From contig NZ_BMKU01000001.1 in NCBI RefSeq assembly GCF_014644495.1, forward strand, positions 248,001 through 312,000: a stretch of 64,000 bases of DNA, given 5' to 3'. The stretch comes from Pseudarthrobacter polychromogenes. Its GTDB lineage: Bacteria > Actinomycetota > Actinomycetes > Actinomycetales > Micrococcaceae. The notes beneath the pieces were generated by a model that did not search any database, had not been told where the DNA came from, and saw only the letters and a list, made by a program, of their open reading frames with translations. The translations under genes were made by a program, and so were the position numbers. Shown here in pieces: positions 25,528 to 34,439 of the stretch; within the stretch, counting starts at the first letter, position 1; every line of letters begins with the position of its first letter.

Positions 25528-27219
25528 TCAGGAGCCGCCGTAGAGGAATCGGCGCAGGCTGTCTTCCGCCGGGGATCGTGGAATGTACAGATAGTCTGCG
25601 TGGCCGCCGGGCTCAGTGGGCACGGACGTGCAGGGCGGCGGGCGGTGCGCTTGTCCCTTATGACGTTCCCGGGGCTGCTCCTCCGGTTTTGGTCGCGCGG
25701 GCATGGCCGACATGACAGTTTCGGGCCAGTGGGGTGGTTCCCAGTCCTGGTGTTCGCTTTTGTAGTGGCGCCCGGACGGTGAGGTCCAGCCGGGTGGTTC
25801 ATCCTTGGTGGCCGGTGTTGGTTCCCAGCCGGTGGTGTGTCGAAGTTTGTGGTGCTTCGGGCAGGGTTGTCCGAGGTTGCTGATCCCGGTTGTCCCGCCG
25901 TGCTGCCAGGCCAGGAGGTGGTCTGCCTCGTTATCCAGGGAGCTGTTGCTGCAGCCGGGGAAGGGGCATGTGCCGTCCCGCATCCGCAGCCAGTTCCGCA
26001 TGGCTTTGGTAACCCGGTAGCTGGTCCGCCCGATCTCCAGCGGCGCCCCGTCCCTCGGATCAACAAGGACCCGGTGGAACGAATCAGCACCGTTCGCAAC
26101 CAGGTCCCGTGCCATGGACGCCGGGATGGGCCCGAAGCCGTCCAGCATGGCCGGCTCACCGGTCATTCCCGTCAGGGAGAATACCGGCACGGTGACGAGG
26201 ACCTGCGCCCGGATCGGCGACGAGTGGGCGGGATTGCTGCCGCTGGTGAGGATCGCTGAGGCGAATTCGTCGGCCCGGATCTGGGTGAGGGTGCGGGGCT
26301 CGTTAGGTCCTTGTGCGGCCCGGGCGAGGGCGTTGAGGCGGTTCCAGCCTGCCAGTGCCTGATGGGCGGGGAGGCAGGCCGACAGCCAGGCCATGCCGTC
26401 CTGGTCCGGCCGGTATTCCACCCGCCGGTCCGCCAGACCCTTGGCGTGGCGCTTCTCGATAGATTCGGGATGGTGGCGTTCCCGCCAGGTGCGTGCTTTG
26501 TGCTTGAACCGGTGCGCGGGCATCTCCCCGATCGTGGCCGCGGTGGCGGGCCTGGGGGTGTCCGGGTCCAGGAAATGGCCCTCAAGGGCGGCGGCGCCGG
26601 CGGCATCGAGGGTGGCTGCCTCCTCCGCCATGCCCCGGGCGTGCTGCCACGAGAGCGTGCCGGCCTGCAGGGCCAAAAGTGTCAGGGGCAAGGTGGTGGT
26701 CAGGGCGTGGGAGACGGACAGGAACGCGCTGGCGGCCCGCGGCCCGATGGCCAGCACGCACCCGATCTCCGCGGCGACGGCCATTTCCTGCGCGCGGGCA
26801 GGCGTCCCGGGAGGGGCCAGGGCATGGGCGGTGTCGGCGTACTTCATGGCAGCGCGAGACTTCAACCCCGCCACGCCGGCCTCCACAGCCGCCGCGCCGG
26901 CGAGGATGTCCAGGTTTCCATCGGCCAGCCCGGCCAACGGATCGGCAGCCGAGAACGGCTCCGCGCCACACCCGTCCACCTCAGCGTTGAGCACGGCAAG
27001 GGCGGACCGGATGTCCGCAAACGCCTTCACCACCGCTTCCCTGCCCATGTACTCATCATCGGGGGAGGGTCTGACAATGACCGCAGAGAGGGCCGGATGG
27101 ACGGGAAAGCGAGCTGGCACGAGATCCGGGAACTCCCGGGGGGAAGGAGCCGGGCACACGGGGAAACCGAGGGCTGCAGCCAGATCGGAGTGAAGCCCAG
27201 CGCCTACTGCCGTCATCAT
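25528..27219 (-). CDS. DUF222 and HNH endonuclease domain protein
   Basis: The 563-residue protein has a long helical DUF222 region (about residues 60-330) and a C-terminal HNH nuclease domain: LRMRDGTCPFPGCSN, EADHLLAWQHGG, GISNLGQPCPKHHKLRH. Cysteines and histidines for zinc and the catalytic histidine are present. Such proteins occur in many copies in actinobacteria and are often associated with mobile DNA or 13E12-type repeats. The start is uncertain. The first in-frame start (27219) leaves only 17 bp to the divergent gene; the ATG at 27048 is a plausible alternative, as the intervening 57 residues are poorly structured. Confidence 0.85.
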   Translation of the reverse strand: MMTAVGAGLHSDLAAALGFPVCPAPSPREFPDLVPARFPVHPALSAVIVRPSPDDEYMGREAVVKAFADIRSALAVLNAEVDGCGAEPFSAADPLAGLADGNLDILAGAAAVEAGVAGLKSRAAMKYADTAHALAPPGTPARAQEMAVAAEIGCVLAIGPRAASAFLSVSHALTTTLPLTLLALQAGTLSWQHARGMAEEAATLDAAGAAALEGHFLDPDTPRPATAATIGEMPAHRFKHKARTWRERHHPESIEKRHAKGLADRRVEYRPDQDGMAWLSACLPAHQALAGWNRLNALARAAQGPNEPRTLTQIRADEFASAILTSGSNPAHSSPIRAQVLVTVPVFSLTGMTGEPAMLDGFGPIPASMARDLVANGADSFHRVLVDPRDGAPLEIGRTSYRVTKAMRNWLRMRDGTCPFPGCSNSSLDNEADHLLAWQHGGTTGISNLGQPCPKHHKLRHTTGWEPTPATKDEPPGWTSPSGRHYKSEHQDWEPPHWPETVMSAMPARPKPEEQPRERHKGQAHRPPPCTSVPTEPGGHADYLYIPRSPAEDSLRRFLYGGS

Positions 27220-27236
27220 AAGAGTACGATCGCGAT

Positions 27237-28400
27237 GTGAGCGATCCAGAGCTTGTTGCCCTGCCGGTGGGGTTTGAACGATTCCACCGACGGGACTTCA
27301 TCAACTACCAACTCAACCGCGCCCATGCCCTGGGCTTTGCAGACCGGGATGAGCTGCTCGGCGCCGCTGCACATGTGCGGGGGATGGATGACTGTGCCGG
27401 CGTGTTCGAGGGCTTGTCCAACCGCGCCGCAGCCGAGGGCCGGCACAGGCAGGCGGCGGGCTACGCGAGGATCGCGGAGTTCTTCACGCCACCACGGTCA
27501 GTGGAGAAAACAGACCGCTACCGCCGCTACCTGCAGCTCTTCGACACGGCATTCGGTGCCGGACTGGCACGCCACACCATCCCCTACGGCGGGGCGTCGC
27601 TGCCGGCCTATGCGCTTCCGGCGTCCGGACCGCGCAACGGCGGCAGGGTACTGCTCCGCGGCGGGTTCGACTCCCTGATCGAGGAGTTCTTCCCCATCTG
27701 CCAGCGGATCGCGGCCGCCGGTTTCCAGGTGATTGCCTTCGAGGGGCCGGGCCAAGGCGGTGCCCGGACGTTGAACGGGCTCACCTTCGACCACGACTGG
27801 GAAAAGCCGGTGGGGGCGGTGCTGGACCACTTCCGGCTGGACCAGGCCGCCCTGGTGGGCATCTCGATGGGTGGGTACTGGGCATTGCGTGCCGCAGGGT
27901 GTGAGCCCCGGATCCACCGGGTGGTGGCCTGGCCGCCGGTGTATGACTGGCTTTACAGGCTTCCACCCGTGGCTCGCGGCCCGGTCCGCGCCATGGTGCG
28001 GCACCGCGACTTCACGCGGTGGAGCGTTCGCATCCGTGCCCGGCTGTTTCCCACCCTCCGCGCAGTGGTGGACCAAGTGCTGTACATGCTGGACAGCTAC
28101 GATCCGGCGGACGTCGCCGAGTGGTTCTTGGGAATGAACACGGAGCACCTGGGCAGCGGCCGGGTGAACCAGGACGTACTGCTGATGTGCGGCGAAAACG
28201 ACGCCTTCCAACCGCCAGCGCTGGCCAGGGCACAGGCAAGAGCGCTCGTGGCAGCCCGAAGCGTCACCACGCGCGTGTTCACCCGGGCCGAGAACGCCGA
28301 CCAGCACTGCCAGATGGGGAACCTCGAGCTCGCCTGCGGGGTGCTCACCACCTGGCTGCAGGCTGCCGACACGGGCTCAGCCGAAACGTCCCCAGCCTAA
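27237..28400 (+). CDS. FrsA-like alpha/beta hydrolase
   Basis: The 387-residue protein has a helical N-terminal cap domain (about residues 1-110), then an alpha/beta-hydrolase core. VLLRGGFDSLIEEF is the oxyanion-hole region, VIAFEGPGQGGA follows, GISMGGYWALRAAG is the nucleophile elbow with Ser near 211, LLMCGENDAF carries the acid region and NADQHCQMGN the catalytic His. The layout fits the FrsA/2,6-dihydropseudooxynicotine-hydrolase-like group, which cleaves carbon-carbon or ester bonds. The GTG at 27237 has no clear ribosome site. It ends at a strong terminator shared with the GH32 gene. The substrate is unknown. Confidence 0.85.
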   Translation: MSDPELVALPVGFERFHRRDFINYQLNRAHALGFADRDELLGAAAHVRGMDDCAGVFEGLSNRAAAEGRHRQAAGYARIAEFFTPPRSVEKTDRYRRYLQLFDTAFGAGLARHTIPYGGASLPAYALPASGPRNGGRVLLRGGFDSLIEEFFPICQRIAAAGFQVIAFEGPGQGGARTLNGLTFDHDWEKPVGAVLDHFRLDQAALVGISMGGYWALRAAGCEPRIHRVVAWPPVYDWLYRLPPVARGPVRAMVRHRDFTRWSVRIRARLFPTLRAVVDQVLYMLDSYDPADVAEWFLGMNTEHLGSGRVNQDVLLMCGENDAFQPPALARAQARALVAARSVTTRVFTRAENADQHCQMGNLELACGVLTTWLQAADTGSAETSPA

Positions 28401-28435
28401 GGACAGGTGGTCCTGAACACCGGGACCACCTGTCC
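28401..28435. terminator. Bidirectional terminator between the hydrolase and GH32 genes
   Basis: GGACAGGTGGTCC and GGACCACCTGTCC form a perfect 13-bp stem with a 9-nt loop between two convergent genes. There are no T tracts of length, but the position is exactly between both stop codons. Confidence 0.7.
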
Positions 28436-28438
28436 GCT

Positions 28439-29989
28439 TCAGCGTCCGACGACGTCGAGCGCCACGAGATGCGCGCCCCCACCTTCCGCGAAGACCGCCA
28501 GGGCCGTGCTTGCCTCTGCAGGGAACACCAGGTCCGTGATGGTGGCAACCCCGTCCTGGGCGAAGACCTCCACGGAGCAGCGGTCCAGATGGATCCTCAG
28601 GCGGAGGCGGCCATCCTGCAGCGGCGCCGCGACGGCTTCAACGGAAGGAAAGGTGCTGTGGAAGCCTGCCTGCCCCGTCTCCCGCCGGTCCAGCCGAAGG
28701 ATGCCCTCCACCACGTCGTAGCTGATCACGGTACGTTCGGCTCCGCCGGCCCGGACCAGTAAGCCCACCCTGTCTGCTGTGCCCGGTTCGAATTCGACGT
28801 CAATACGGGCCACAGCGGCCGCAACCGGCAGATCCTGGACGCCAGGTGCCAGAGCCTGCGGACCCAGACTGAAGCTCCTGGATTCCTGTTCGGCAAACGG
28901 GTCAATGGCCGTTTGCCGAAGCACCACTTTTCCGTCCCGCCTGGCCAGTGAGACTTCCCGCGGCAGCGTCATCGCACTGCGCCAGCCGCCGGTGGGGGTG
29001 GAGCCGGCATAGTCCCAGTTGTTCATCCAGCCGATCATGATCCGCCGGCCGCCAGCGACCCCGCTGAAGGAGACCGCGGCGTAGTAGTCGCGTCCCCAGT
29101 CCAGCCAGCCGTACTCACGCATCCGGCTGCCGTCCTGTTGGAAGCCCTCGGTGACCGTCGACACGGAACGGAACTCCACGCCGTCGAACGTGCCCAGGAA
29201 GTACTGCCCTGCCGAGCCGCCGGCGATGCCGCCGGGGTTGATGTTGACGATGAGGACCCACTTGGTTTCATCAGGGTTGCCGTCCACGGGCAGTTCGAAG
29301 AGGTCCGGGCACTCCCAGACCCCGCCGGTGGCGTTGGCCGGGCCAAAGGTGCTCAGGTACTCCCAGCTCTTCAGGTCCGCCGACTTGTAAAGCACCACCC
29401 GGCGCTCCACCGCCTCCACGGCGGCCATCACCCAGTAACTGCCGGCACCGCCGTCGTACCAAAACACCTTGGGATCCCGGAAGTCCGCGGACGCTCGGTC
29501 CAGGACCGGATTGCCGGAGTACTTTGTCCAGGTAGTCCCCTCGTCGAGGCTGTAGGCGAGCGACTGGGCCTGCCGGCCGGCCAACGGTGAGGGTTCACTG
29601 TAGGCGCTGGTGTAGATGGCAACCAGCGGAGGATTCCCGGCAGTGCCGAGGCCACTGGTGTTGTGCTCGTCGAACACTGCCGAGCCGGAGAAGATCGCCT
29701 CACGTTCGTCGCACGGGATGGCCACCGGATGCTCTTCCCAATGGAGCAGGTCCCGGGAGGTTGCGTGGCCCCAGGACATGTTCCCCCAGTCCGGGCCGAA
29801 CGGGTTGTGCTGGTAGAAGAGGTGGTACGTGCCATTGAGGTACACCAGCCCGTTGGGATCGTTCAGCCAGTTGCGTTCGGCGGTGAAGTGGAACTCCGGC
29901 CGGTAAGGGTCCGCAGCGGCACGGGCAGGCGCAGCGGCACGTGCCGCGGGAGCGGAAGGTGCGCCGGCCGCCGTCGCTAATGAATTCAT
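28439..29989 (-). CDS. Glycoside hydrolase family 32 beta-fructofuranosidase
   Basis: The 516-residue enzyme carries the GH32 landmarks: WLNDPNG with nucleophile Asp44, FRDPKVFW (the RDP motif near residue 175) and the acid/base glutamate in ECPDLF (near 230). A C-terminal beta-sandwich completes the family layout. The N-terminus is Ala/Pro-rich but has no convincing signal peptide, so hydrolysis is probably cytosolic after uptake. It is the last gene of the lacI-binding protein-permease-permease-GH32 operon, starting 2 nt after the permease stop with GAAGGG as ribosome site. Likely substrates are sucrose, kestose-type or levan-derived oligosaccharides. Confidence 0.93.
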   Translation of the reverse strand: MNSLATAAGAPSAPAARAAAPARAAADPYRPEFHFTAERNWLNDPNGLVYLNGTYHLFYQHNPFGPDWGNMSWGHATSRDLLHWEEHPVAIPCDEREAIFSGSAVFDEHNTSGLGTAGNPPLVAIYTSAYSEPSPLAGRQAQSLAYSLDEGTTWTKYSGNPVLDRASADFRDPKVFWYDGGAGSYWVMAAVEAVERRVVLYKSADLKSWEYLSTFGPANATGGVWECPDLFELPVDGNPDETKWVLIVNINPGGIAGGSAGQYFLGTFDGVEFRSVSTVTEGFQQDGSRMREYGWLDWGRDYYAAVSFSGVAGGRRIMIGWMNNWDYAGSTPTGGWRSAMTLPREVSLARRDGKVVLRQTAIDPFAEQESRSFSLGPQALAPGVQDLPVAAAVARIDVEFEPGTADRVGLLVRAGGAERTVISYDVVEGILRLDRRETGQAGFHSTFPSVEAVAAPLQDGRLRLRIHLDRCSVEVFAQDGVATITDLVFPAEASTALAVFAEGGGAHLVALDVVGR

Positions 29990-29991
29990 GC

Positions 29992-30879
29992 TCAGCCCTT
30001 CACGCCGCTGGAGGCGATGCTGTTGACGAACGAACGCTGGAAGGCGATGAAGAGCACCACCACCGGAACGGTGATGAGGGACGCGTAGGCCATCACCTCA
30101 CCCCACGAGACGTTCAGCTGGAAGAAGTACTGGATGCCGATCATCACCGGGCGCAGTTCCTCTGACTGGACCACCATCAGCGGCCAGAGGTAGGAGTTCC
30201 AGGCCGGCAGGAACGTCAGGATCGCCACCGTGGCGGTGGCCGGCCCGGACAGCGGCATGACCACCTGGCGATAGATCTTGAACCAACCGGCGCCGTCGAT
30301 GCGTGCGGCCTCGTCCAGCTCCTTGGGAATGGACTCGAAGTACTGGTGGAACAGGTAGATGGAGAAGGCGTTGGCGATGAAGGGGATGATCTGGACCTGG
30401 TAGGTGTCCAGCCAGCCCTTGGAAAATTCGAGGCTGAAGCCGTTCAGCTCGAAGTAGGGCAGTTGGTTGACCCACCACACCAGCGGCAGGGCCAGGGTCT
30501 GGAAAGGCACAATCAGCGTGGCCAGGATGGCGGTGAACACGATCTTCTTTCCGCGAACCTCCATCCGGGACAGGGCGAAGGCGCAGAGGCTGTTGACGAA
30601 GATGCCAAGCACCACCGTGATCGCGGATATTCCGATGGAGTTCATCAGGAAGCGGGCGGCCGGCACCCGGTCAAACACGGCTGCATAGTTGTCGAACGAG
30701 ATGTTGCCGATGGGCAGGAACGCTGCCACGGAGGACATGTCACCGAAGATCTGCTGGTCCGGCTTGAGCGAGGACACCAGCATGAAAACGATGGGGAAAG
30801 CGGCGGCGACGGCGAACAGGATCCGTACCGCCATGGTCCCTGCGATGCTGAGACGGTTTGACTTGGGAGTCTGCTTCAC
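29992..30879 (-). CDS. Carbohydrate ABC transporter permease (MalG type)
   Basis: The 295-residue inner-membrane protein has six predicted transmembrane segments. It has the cytoplasmic EAA loop EAARIDGAGWFKIYRQVVMPLSG, which contacts the ATPase. This loop and the C-terminal NSIASSGVKG tail are typical of the MalG/LacG-type permeases of CUT1 sugar importers. It pairs with the permease immediately upstream (1-nt gap) and the binding protein. No ATP-binding subunit gene lies in the operon, so a shared MsmK/MsiK-type ATPase elsewhere must energise it. Confidence 0.93.
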   Translation of the reverse strand: MKQTPKSNRLSIAGTMAVRILFAVAAAFPIVFMLVSSLKPDQQIFGDMSSVAAFLPIGNISFDNYAAVFDRVPAARFLMNSIGISAITVVLGIFVNSLCAFALSRMEVRGKKIVFTAILATLIVPFQTLALPLVWWVNQLPYFELNGFSLEFSKGWLDTYQVQIIPFIANAFSIYLFHQYFESIPKELDEAARIDGAGWFKIYRQVVMPLSGPATATVAILTFLPAWNSYLWPLMVVQSEELRPVMIGIQYFFQLNVSWGEVMAYASLITVPVVVLFIAFQRSFVNSIASSGVKG

Positions 30880-30880
30880 G

Positions 30881-31843
30881 TCAGTCCTTCTCTCGGGTCA
30901 GGTAGCGCTGCACTGCGGAGATCAGCAGCACCAGGACGAAGAATACGAGGGAGATGGCCGAGGCGTAGGAGGTTTCCTGCTGCTTGAAGCCGGAGCGCAC
31001 CGCCTCGAAAATGATGGTGGTGGTGGAATCGAGCGGTCCGCCCTGGGTCATGACGCTGACCTGGTCGAAGAGCCCGAGTGCCTGGATGGTGATGGTCACC
31101 ATAATCAGGGTGCGGGTGTGCTTGAGGCCCGGCCAGGTCACGTAGCGGAACTGGTGCCAGCGGCTGGCTCCGTCCAGCTGGGCAGCCTCGTACAGTTCCC
31201 CGGAAATGCTCTGCAGGCCGGCGAGCCAGATGATCATATGGAAGCCGGCGGCCTGCCAGATGGACAGGATGATGATGGCCGGCATGGCGGTGGCGGGGTC
31301 ATTGAGCCAGTCCGGGCCGTCGATCAAGCCAAAGCTGGCCGCGGACAGGAACTCGTTAATGAGCCCATCCTTGCGGTACATGAACAGCCACAGCAGCGAC
31401 ACCACCACCATGGACGTCACCACGGGCAGGAAGTACAGGGTGCGGAAGAAGTTCACGCCGCGGAACTTCTTGTTGATCAGCAGCGCCATAGCGAGGGCCA
31501 GGCCGGACTGGACGGGCACCACCACAACCGCAAAGTAGCTGACGTTCAGCAGCGCCCGCCAAAACGTGGGATCCGTGAAGAGCCGGACGAAATTGTCCGT
31601 TCCGACAAACTCAACGGGCCGTGGCGACACAAGGCGTGCATTAGTGAATGCCAGGCCAAAGCCCAGGATCGCCGGGAGGAAGACAAAGAGGAGCAGCAGG
31701 GCTGCCGCGGGGGCGATCATCGCCCACCCACTGAGCTGCTCGCGCAGGTAGCGCGGCCTGCGATGGGGTTTGCTGGGCGGTGCGGCCGGGGCCGGGGCCG
31801 CCACTCGGCGGCCAGGATTAGGGGGAAGCTGGGTGGTTGTCAT
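30881..31843 (-). CDS. Carbohydrate ABC transporter permease (MalF/UgpA type)
   Basis: The 320-residue protein has a cytoplasmic Pro/Arg-rich start and six hydrophobic segments. Its EAA loop, EAAQLDGASRWHQFRYVTWPGL, identifies it as the first permease of a CUT1 sugar importer. Together with the MalG-type permease it forms the heterodimeric channel. The start codon follows an intercistronic hairpin after the binding-protein gene, a common arrangement that gives the abundant binding protein more mRNA than the permeases. Confidence 0.93.
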   Translation of the reverse strand: MTTTQLPPNPGRRVAAPAPAAPPSKPHRRPRYLREQLSGWAMIAPAAALLLLFVFLPAILGFGLAFTNARLVSPRPVEFVGTDNFVRLFTDPTFWRALLNVSYFAVVVVPVQSGLALAMALLINKKFRGVNFFRTLYFLPVVTSMVVVSLLWLFMYRKDGLINEFLSAASFGLIDGPDWLNDPATAMPAIIILSIWQAAGFHMIIWLAGLQSISGELYEAAQLDGASRWHQFRYVTWPGLKHTRTLIMVTITIQALGLFDQVSVMTQGGPLDSTTTIIFEAVRSGFKQQETSYASAISLVFFVLVLLISAVQRYLTREKD

Positions 31844-31872
31844 GGGATTCTCCGTTGACAGTCAGGGCCGGA

Positions 31873-31912
31873 GGTACGACGACGGCGGGTTGCGCGCCGC
31901 CGTCGCCGTACC
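31873..31912 (-). terminator. Intercistronic hairpin between binding-protein and permease genes
   Basis: GGTACG(ACG)ACGGCGG on one arm pairs with CCGCCGT(CG)CGTACC on the other, interrupted by a small bulge. On the minus strand it follows the binding-protein stop and precedes the permease start. It probably stabilises the 3' end of the binding-protein message or causes partial termination. Confidence 0.55.
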
Positions 31913-31925
31913 GTTCGGCAGCTGG

Positions 31926-33221
31926 CTAGCTCTTGTAGCCGCCGTTGGACTTGATATTGGCGTCAATCGCCTTGACTGCCTTGTCCAGGGCTGCCTTGGG
32001 ATCCGCACCGGCAAGGATGTCCTGGACAGCCTTGCCGTATTCGGTGGCGATGAACGGGTAGGCCGGAGTCTCAGGCCGCAGCACGGCGTACTCGCGGGAG
32101 AACTCCATGAAGATTCGGTTGGCACCGCCCTCGGCGAACGCGGGAATCAGGGCTGCGGCTTCATCAGTGGCGGGGATGCCTCCCGTTGCCTTGATGACGG
32201 CAGCCACGTTTTCCGGCTTTAGGGAATAGGACAGGTAGTCCATCGCGGCATCCGTATTGTTGCAGCCACTGGTGACGCCCCACTGCCAGGAGGCTCCACC
32301 GATCTTGGGACCGTTGCCCAGGTCCACCGTGGGCATGACAACCAGCTCATCTCCCAGGGTTTCCCGGGCCTTGTCTCCTGCCCAGGAACCGGTGTACAGG
32401 AGGCCGCTCTTGTTGTTCAGGAAGTCCTGGGTGGAGTCTTTCCCGCTCTTCGTCGCCATGAAGCCCTGGTCCGCCAGGCCGCGGAACCACTTGGCCCACT
32501 CGACAGCGTTGTCACCATTCAGGGCTCCGTCAGCCGACTGGTAGTCCTCGCGGTCGATCAGGTCTCCGCCGAAGGACTGCAGGAACGGCGAGTACGCATA
32601 CGGCAGCCATTCGCCCGTTCCGGCAGTACCCATGTCCAGCGGGTAATCCCACTTACCCAGCGCCTTGAGCTTGGTCAGCGCGTCCTGGAACTCCTCCTTC
32701 GTCCATGGCTTCTCAATGGTGGCGGCCCGGATGCCCGCTTCAGCGAGATCAGATTTGCGGGCAAACATGGACAAAGCGACGTCGCCGTACCCAACCGCAT
32801 AAGTCTCGCCCTCCCACGTGGCAACGGTGCTGGGGAGGTTCTTGGAAAGGTCCGCGGATAGCTTCAGTGGCGTGAGGTACTCGGCCCACGCCCAGTTGGG
32901 AACGTTGGGCCCGTCAATGTCCACAATGCAGGGAAGATTGCCGGCTGAGGCGGCCCCAACGACGGAATCGTTGTAGGACTCCTGCGGGAAAGCCTGTACC
33001 TTGATTTGCGCCTTCGCGCCGCTGCTCTTGTTATAGGAGTCCACGATCGACTGGGTCGCCGCCAGTTCGGCCGGGTTTCCGGCTGCGTGGGTCCACATGG
33101 TGATCTCAGTGGAGCCTTCGGTTGTGGCGGAGGAACTGCCCTTGCCGCAGCCGGCGAGGGCGGAGGTGAGGGCGGCAGCGGCTATGCTGGTCGCCAGGAT
33201 CCTTGTGAGCTTCTTGTTCAT
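31926..33221 (-). CDS. Extracellular sugar-binding lipoprotein of an ABC importer
   Basis: The 431-residue protein begins with a lipoprotein signal peptide (NKKLTRILATSIAAAALTSALAGC) with lipobox ALAGC. The body follows the family 1 solute-binding layout: ITMWTHAAGNPAELAATQSIVDSYN at the start, a conserved GPNVPNWAWAEYLTP region and aromatic-rich ligand-contact segments. It captures oligosaccharides outside the membrane for the two permeases downstream. The GH32 enzyme in the same operon suggests fructose-containing sugars. The second gene of the operon, it starts about 150 nt after the LacI regulator. Confidence 0.93.
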   Translation of the reverse strand: MNKKLTRILATSIAAAALTSALAGCGKGSSSATTEGSTEITMWTHAAGNPAELAATQSIVDSYNKSSGAKAQIKVQAFPQESYNDSVVGAASAGNLPCIVDIDGPNVPNWAWAEYLTPLKLSADLSKNLPSTVATWEGETYAVGYGDVALSMFARKSDLAEAGIRAATIEKPWTKEEFQDALTKLKALGKWDYPLDMGTAGTGEWLPYAYSPFLQSFGGDLIDREDYQSADGALNGDNAVEWAKWFRGLADQGFMATKSGKDSTQDFLNNKSGLLYTGSWAGDKARETLGDELVVMPTVDLGNGPKIGGASWQWGVTSGCNNTDAAMDYLSYSLKPENVAAVIKATGGIPATDEAAALIPAFAEGGANRIFMEFSREYAVLRPETPAYPFIATEYGKAVQDILAGADPKAALDKAVKAIDANIKSNGGYKS

Positions 33222-33270
33222 GGGTCGGTCTTTCTGCTTGGACAGCGGGGGATTGATGAGGGTCCTGCAA

Positions 33271-33309
33271 GGGAACGCGGCCGCTGCAACGGCTGCGTTC
33301 CCGTTTTTT
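33271..33309 (+). terminator. Plus-strand-oriented hairpin with T tract between lacI-type gene and binding-protein gene
   Basis: GGGAACGC-GGCCG pairs with CGGCT-GCGTTCCC and is followed on the plus strand by GTTTTTT. Both flanking genes are on the minus strand, so as an intrinsic terminator it would act on antisense transcription. On the minus-strand mRNA it would be a hairpin preceded by an A tract. Confidence 0.5.
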
Positions 33310-33373
33310 CTGGGGGTAATTCAGGGGGATGGAGTCTGACGCGCCTCTTTCGCCGGATCAGTTCTTCTGCCGC

Positions 33374-34396
33374 TCAGTTCCTGGGTGGAGCAACAGAGTC
33401 CCGCTCCACCAGCGGGCAGGGGATTTTTTCGTGGGTTCGGGGCGCCCCGGGGTTTTCGAGCTCGCTGAGGAGCTTCAGGACAGCCCAGCGGCCCATTTCA
33501 TAGTGGGGGAGTGCCATGGTGGACAGCCCCGGCCAGAGGGCGTCCGCGATGAGTTCGAGGTTGTCCACGCCCACAATCGAGAGGTCGTCCGGGATATTCA
33601 GGCCGAGGTGGCCAGCCGCCTGGTAGGCGCCCATGGCCATCTGGTCGTTGAAGCAGAAGAGCGCGGTGGGCCGTTCGCTGCCGGCCAACAACTCCAGTGC
33701 GGCCTCCCGTCCTCCCGCAGTGCTCGGATATGCAACCACCAGGCGGCTCTCCGGCAGCTGCATGCCGTGGCGGTCCAGGCCTGCCTGGAAGCCTGCGAGC
33801 CGCCCGTGGGCGGCGGGAATGTCGTCCTCGTTGTTGATCATGGCGATGTTGCGGTGGCCCGCTGAGACCAGCAGCTCGGCGGCAGATTCTCCTGCGCCGA
33901 ACTCGTCCGGTACTACGGAGGACAGCCGTGGGTTGTCCGAGGTGGCGTCCAGGACGATGGTGGGCACGGCCTGGAGCTCCTCCGGGACAGATACCAGCTG
34001 GTTGAACATGCGGGCGTAGATGATGCCGTCCACCTGGTGCTGCTGGAGTGCCCGGATTTCCTGGCGCTCCAGTTCGTTATCGAGGCCGGAGTTGACCACC
34101 ATGAGCAGGTGCCCGTGCTCGGAGGCGGCGTCCTGTGCGCCTTGGATCATGGCCCCGGCAAAAGGGGTGGTGGTGATTTCGTCGCTGACAATGCCCAGGA
34201 TCTGGGAGCGCTGGTTGCGCAGTCCGCTGGCCAGCCGGTTCGGAGCGTAGCCGAGATCGCAGGCCACGGCTTTGACGTGCTCCACGGTCCGGGCATTGAC
34301 CCGGGAGCTGTGCGCTTCGCTCAGGGCATGCGACACAGTGGTCACGGAGACGCCTGCGGCCTTGGCCACGTCCCTGATGTTTACCTTTGTCGCCAT
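33374..34396 (-). CDS. LacI-family transcriptional regulator of the fructan/sucrose operon
   Basis: The 340-residue protein has an N-terminal LacI helix-turn-helix (VNIRDVAKAAGVSVTTVSHALSE, residues 4-26) and hinge helix (YAPNRLASGLRNQ), then a periplasmic-binding-like effector domain (ILGIVSDEITTTPFAGAMIQGAQ; VDNLELIADALWPGLSTM). The ATG at 34396 has AAAGGA upstream; in-frame codons further upstream run into the operators. Two palindromic operators lie just upstream in the only obvious promoter of the operon. It is therefore expected to repress itself and the binding protein, permeases and GH32 enzyme, with a fructose-containing sugar or its phosphate as inducer. Confidence 0.93.
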   Translation of the reverse strand: MATKVNIRDVAKAAGVSVTTVSHALSEAHSSRVNARTVEHVKAVACDLGYAPNRLASGLRNQRSQILGIVSDEITTTPFAGAMIQGAQDAASEHGHLLMVVNSGLDNELERQEIRALQQHQVDGIIYARMFNQLVSVPEELQAVPTIVLDATSDNPRLSSVVPDEFGAGESAAELLVSAGHRNIAMINNEDDIPAAHGRLAGFQAGLDRHGMQLPESRLVVAYPSTAGGREAALELLAGSERPTALFCFNDQMAMGAYQAAGHLGLNIPDDLSIVGVDNLELIADALWPGLSTMALPHYEMGRWAVLKLLSELENPGAPRTHEKIPCPLVERDSVAPPRN

Positions 34397-34411
34397 TGAC
34401 TTCGTTCCTTT

Positions 34412-34427
34412 GCAAAACGTTTTGTAT
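34412..34427. promoter_or_regulatory. LacI-type operator O2
   Basis: TGCAAAACGTTTTGTA is a near-perfect palindrome with the central CG of LacI-family operators. It lies 34 bp downstream (centre to centre) of the perfect operator, between the promoter and the regulator's start codon. Confidence 0.8.
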
Positions 34428-34439
34428 GTTGCTTGCATC

